From CAXBCP01 sp047638395 (GTDB lineage: Bacteria; Pseudomonadota; Alphaproteobacteria; MPNO01; UBA830), in the NCBI GenBank assembly GCA_047638395.1, contig JBLIMV010000020.1, forward strand, positions 1 to 64,000: a stretch of DNA of 64,000 bases. The letters are read 5' to 3'. The notes under the pieces are model-generated. The model worked only from the letters and a program-made list of their open reading frames with translations, was not told the DNA's origin and did not search any database. The first letter of the stretch is position 1. Each line of letters begins with the position of its first letter. The translations under genes were made by a program, and so were the position numbers. Below are positions 60,784 through 64,000 of this stretch, one piece after another.

Positions 60784-61776
60784 ATGCGCGCTGTCGTGCT
60801 CAATGAATACGGATCGCTCAATAATCTGTCGCTGACGGAATTTGCTGACCCGGTGCCGGGCCCGGAAGACATTATTGTCGATGTCCGCGCGACGGCCGTG
60901 AACTATGTCGATCTGGTCATCATCAATGGCAAGTATCAGTTCAAACCCGACGTGCCGTTCGTACCGGGCAAGGGCCCGGCGGGTATCGTGAAATCGGTTG
61001 GTGCGAAGGTTACGAATTTTGCACCGGGGGACCGGGTGCTGGCGATGGCGGAGCAGGGCGGGTATGCCGCTCTGACGCCGATCCATCGGAACAACTGCTA
61101 TCACCTGCCTGACGAAATGTCGTTTGCCGACGCAGCATCGATGGCGCTTGTCTACGATACCGCATGGTTCTCGCTGGTCGAGCGTGGCCGCTTTTCCGCC
61201 GGCGAGACGGTGCTGGTGCTGGGGGCTTCCGGCGGGGTTGGGCTGGCGGCCGTTCAGCTGGTGCGGGCAATGGGCGGGCACGCGCTGGCGGGCATTGCCA
61301 ACCTGGACAAAGCAGATCTGGTGCGCGATGCCGGCGCCGAGGCCGTGATCGACCTTGCTGCCGACGACCTTCGCAATTCACTGCGCGATCAGGTTTTCGC
61401 CGTCACGGACGGGGTGGGTGCCGATGTCGTTATCGATCCGCTCGGCGATGATATTTTCGATGCGGCACTTCGCGCGGTGGCGTGGCGCGGGCGGATGGTT
61501 GTCATCGGGTTTGCGGCCGGGCGGATCCCGACGCTCAAGGCAAACTATCTGCTGGTGAAAAATATCGATGTCGGCGGACTGCAGATCAGCGATTACCGCC
61601 GCCGCCGGCCCGATCTGACGGCAAAATGCTTCGCAGAGATATTCTCGCTTTATGAAGCCGGAAAGATTTCCGCCCTACCAACGGTGACGCATTCCATAGA
61701 GGACTTCAGCCAGGCCCTCCAGGATGTGCAGGACCGGAACGTGCGTGGCCGGATCGTGCTGACACAGGACGACTAG
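60784..61776 (+). CDS. MDR-family NADPH:quinone oxidoreductase-like protein
   Basis: The 330-aa medium-chain reductase has VPGKGPAGIVKSVG near residue 65 and the nucleotide motif VLGASGGVGLAAVQL near 150. Zinc ligands are absent. It may be an enoyl-CoA or quinone reductase. GGAGAAG precedes ATG 60784, 25 bases after the ligase stop. It closes the PyrK-PyrD-ligase operon. Confidence 0.92.
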   Translation: MRAVVLNEYGSLNNLSLTEFADPVPGPEDIIVDVRATAVNYVDLVIINGKYQFKPDVPFVPGKGPAGIVKSVGAKVTNFAPGDRVLAMAEQGGYAALTPIHRNNCYHLPDEMSFADAASMALVYDTAWFSLVERGRFSAGETVLVLGASGGVGLAAVQLVRAMGGHALAGIANLDKADLVRDAGAEAVIDLAADDLRNSLRDQVFAVTDGVGADVVIDPLGDDIFDAALRAVAWRGRMVVIGFAAGRIPTLKANYLLVKNIDVGGLQISDYRRRRPDLTAKCFAEIFSLYEAGKISALPTVTHSIEDFSQALQDVQDRNVRGRIVLTQDD

Positions 61777-61806
61777 CGTCTCGGGCAGCGCACAGGAGTT
61801 TGCGCC

Positions 61807-62646
61807 TCAGGTGTCGTCGTCGTCCCAGTAGCCTTCGCGCATGCGTTCACCGATATCGCAGCCCTTTGTATAGGTATAGCCGTTCGGGGCTGGCCGCACG
61901 TTCTGTGGTGGTGCGATCTGCGCCCGGATGAAACCTGATGGCTGCGTGTGCGGAATCCCGGCAATCTCCAAGACCAGTTTCTTTCGGATCGCGCGGGCAA
62001 AATCCTTGAAATCCCGGGCAACGACCAGGAACGCACCGGGACCGCCGATGACGCAGCCGCGGTAGTAATTATCCAGATCAGGCAGGTTGTAGCGGCTGAA
62101 AACGTTGTTGCGCTCGTTGATGATGGGCAGGCCGTTAATCGTGATCTGCCGGGCGATTGTCTCGTCGCGTACCTTATCGACAAGGCGGCCAAAGTTATTG
62201 GGCCCGTCGCCCGATACATCAATCACACGGCGTGTGCCTTCAATATCGTTGCCATCGATCAGCTGGGCGGCCTGTTCAAGGGCGTCACTGATCGATGTGC
62301 GGCGACCGAACGTCAGTTCTGACTGCAAAAGGGTGTCGGCAAACGCATAGGCGCTTTTCTTATCGCGGATTATCCGCCAGTCGATCAGCAGCTTGTTCCA
62401 GTCGCGGCTCGAATAATCGATATAGGAGACCGCGATGCGTTGGAGGACGCCCGATTGAATCGCGTCGATGACCTGTTTGCTGCGAAAGGCGGCAGCGATT
62501 CCCTGGCGTTGTAGCCGCGCCTCGTCACTATCAATGCTGCGCGACACATCGGTCGCGATCACCAGCTCAAGATCGACATATTCCTTCGCAGTCGCCGGAC
62601 TGGCAATCGCAAGAAGCGCCGCGAAAACGAGGAATCTGCGTTTCAT
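61807..62646 (-). CDS. DUF1194 (vWFA-like) exported protein
   Basis: The 279-aa protein has a signal peptide (FLVFAALLAIASPATA) and a von Willebrand A-like fold with a DVSRS MIDAS motif (DxSxS) and VIDVSGDGPNNFG. DUF1194 members are common in alphaproteobacteria and have no known role. ATG 62646 has AGAGG upstream. It is divergent from the second UbiD gene and seems unrelated to the catabolic operon. Confidence 0.92.
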   Translation of the reverse strand: MKRRFLVFAALLAIASPATAKEYVDLELVIATDVSRSIDSDEARLQRQGIAAAFRSKQVIDAIQSGVLQRIAVSYIDYSSRDWNKLLIDWRIIRDKKSAYAFADTLLQSELTFGRRTSISDALEQAAQLIDGNDIEGTRRVIDVSGDGPNNFGRLVDKVRDETIARQITINGLPIINERNNVFSRYNLPDLDNYYRGCVIGGPGAFLVVARDFKDFARAIRKKLVLEIAGIPHTQPSGFIRAQIAPPQNVRPAPNGYTYTKGCDIGERMREGYWDDDDT

Positions 62647-62859
62647 GATTTCAACCTCTGTCCGAGTATACCGATTTAACGATTCACGGCACCCGAATCC
62701 CTCGCCGTCATGTGCAACTGATTTTAGGTATATATCCGCCCTAAATTGGCTTGCAGTGTACGGCAGGGAGTTGCCTAACGGCGGTCGGCGGGTCAATATC
62801 GCGCACCGACTTTCGCCCGGACAAAAGCCCGGAACCAGTAAACAGGGAACAAATTACCC

Positions 62860-64000
62860 ATGAACGAAGAAGCGCCGAACAAGGCCGCAAATGCCCAGAA
62901 CGAACCTATTCAGGACCTCCGGCAATGGCTGGAAGCGGTCGAGGAGATCAATGAGCTGGTGAAGGTGTCCGAACCTGTCAGCCGCGATCAGGAAATGAGC
63001 GCCATTGGGTACCTGCTCGCCAAGCAGCAACCTTCGCCGACGGTGATGTTTGAAAAAACCGTCGGTTTTGAAGATGACGGAATCGGCGCGCGGTTGCTCT
63101 GGAACCTGGCTGGACCCAGCTTGAAGCGTATTGCGATTACGCTCGGCGAGTCGCCCGAAATGAACACGACCGACCTGATCGAAAAGGTCAAAGGCAAGCT
63201 GATGAAGCGCATCCCGCCGCGCGAAGTCGCTGCGGACGAAGCGCCGGTGTTCGAAAACACGCTGACCGGCGACGATATCGATCTCGACAAGTTTCCGATC
63301 CCGATGCACTGGCCGCTGGATGGTGGGCGTTATCCCGGCACCGCCGATTGCGTCATCACCCGCGATCCCGATAGCGGCTATCTGAATGTCGGTACCTACC
63401 GGATGATGCAGCAGGGCAAGCGCGAAGCCGGTCTGTACCTTTCGCCCGGCAAGGATGCGCGGTTGCATATCGAACGCGCTTGGGAGCGCGGTGAATCGAT
63501 TGAAGTTGCAGCGGCCTGGGGGGTCGATCCGATCTTCATGCTGGTCGGCTCACAGGGCTTCCCGAAGAACATCTCGGAATACGAATTTATCGGTGGTATC
63601 CGCGATCAGGCGGTGTCTGTCGTGAAGGGTAAAACCACGGACCTGCTGATCCCCGCCAATGCGGAACTGGTGATCGAAGGCGTGCTCAAACCAGGCTCGA
63701 TGAAGGGCGAAGGCCCGTTCGGTGAGTTCACCGGCTATTATGGCCGGCCAGAGGGTGATGCGCCGCTGGTGGAAATTACCGCGCTTCATCATCGCAATCA
63801 GCCGATCATGACGAATGCGCTGATGGCGGACTATCCGTCCTGCGAACAGAGCGGGTTTTTCGCCATTATCCGCTCGGCGCGTGTGTGGAACGATTTCGAC
63901 AAGCTCGGTATTCCGGGGATTCAGGGCGTGTATTGTCACCCCGCCGCCGCCGGTGGCTGGGGTATGACGGTCATCAGCGTCGAGCAGCGTTATGCCGGCC
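62860..64000 (+). CDS. UbiD-family decarboxylase, 3'-partial
   Basis: Open to the right edge, 380 codons are visible. It has the UbiD signatures LWNLAGPSLKRIAI and IEGVLKPGSMKGEGPFGEF with the GPFGEFTGYYG catalytic region intact. Unlike the first UbiD gene, the motif here reads the canonical EGPFGE. ATG 62860 has CAGGGAAC upstream. It is a second prenyl-FMN decarboxylase candidate in this region; the partner subunits may lie beyond the edge. Confidence 0.93.
   Translation, partial: MNEEAPNKAANAQNEPIQDLRQWLEAVEEINELVKVSEPVSRDQEMSAIGYLLAKQQPSPTVMFEKTVGFEDDGIGARLLWNLAGPSLKRIAITLGESPEMNTTDLIEKVKGKLMKRIPPREVAADEAPVFENTLTGDDIDLDKFPIPMHWPLDGGRYPGTADCVITRDPDSGYLNVGTYRMMQQGKREAGLYLSPGKDARLHIERAWERGESIEVAAAWGVDPIFMLVGSQGFPKNISEYEFIGGIRDQAVSVVKGKTTDLLIPANAELVIEGVLKPGSMKGEGPFGEFTGYYGRPEGDAPLVEITALHHRNQPIMTNALMADYPSCEQSGFFAIIRSARVWNDFDKLGIPGIQGVYCHPAAAGGWGMTVISVEQRYAG

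Noticed and set aside
1..64000. CRISPR arrays, tRNA or rRNA genes, transposases and phage genes
   Set aside because: None was seen on either strand; only short repeats and one REP-like element were found.

Overview
The window looks like chromosomal DNA of a high-GC Gram-negative alphaproteobacterium, plausibly Rhodospirillales-like. The grounds are a complete ccoNOQP-GHIS cbb3 oxidase locus, DUF2189 and DUF1194 proteins, box-pathway genes, a Bug/TctC-type receptor and FNR/FixK-type boxes. This placement is inference from gene content; no rRNA, tRNA, insertion sequence, prophage or CRISPR array was seen.

Layout. (1) 1-3576: a three-subunit molybdenum hydroxylase (FAD, 2Fe-2S and Moco subunits), cut by the left edge. 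(2) 3634-7319: a type I secretion ABC transporter with a degenerate C39-like domain, plus its HlyD adaptor. A small membrane ORF and an AT-rich gap follow. (3) 8.1-25.9 kb: a low-oxygen respiration and stress island. It holds an APC permease, two universal stress proteins, two small c-type cytochromes, ccoNOQPGHIS, a TylF-like methyltransferase, a DUF2189 protein and boxBA (benzoyl-CoA epoxidase). Six TTGAT-N4-ATCAA-like boxes, three of them perfect, lie in its intergenic gaps. (4) 24.8-30.7 kb: a Sel1 protein beside a conserved 119-aa protein at a C9 tract, a kinase/P-loop bifunctional protein, a Crp/Fnr regulator without FNR cysteines, an OmpR-type response regulator and a FixL-like hybrid histidine kinase. 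(5) 30.9-41.6 kb: two very large unrecognised proteins (1210 and 1359 aa) facing a lipoprotein heme peroxidase of the alpha-dioxygenase/cyclooxygenase-like type. This is the least explained part of the window. (6) 41.76-41.99 kb: a compact promoter / ideal SD / 25-codon ORF / terminator unit. (7) 42-64 kb: a catabolic gene region with an alpha/beta hydrolase, a 2-hydroxyacid dehydrogenase, a Bug receptor, two MDR oxidoreductases, two ACMSD-type amidohydrolases, a TauD-like dioxygenase, a two-subunit molybdenum hydroxylase, two UbiD-family decarboxylases, a rhodanese, an MBL hydrolase, an XRE regulator, a TPR-2OG oxygenase, a PyrK/PyrD-1B-like pair and an acyl-CoA ligase.

How it may work together (inference). 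Oxygen limitation, sensed by an FNR/FixK-class factor encoded elsewhere and perhaps by the local heme-PAS kinase, would switch on the cbb3 oxidase, stress proteins and boxBA. Aromatic-ring epoxidation would then be tied to microaerobic respiration. The 42-64 kb block, with the 5' Mo-hydroxylase, looks dedicated to oxidising, decarboxylating and ring-opening one or more (N-hetero)aromatic compounds; the substrate cannot be named from sequence alone.
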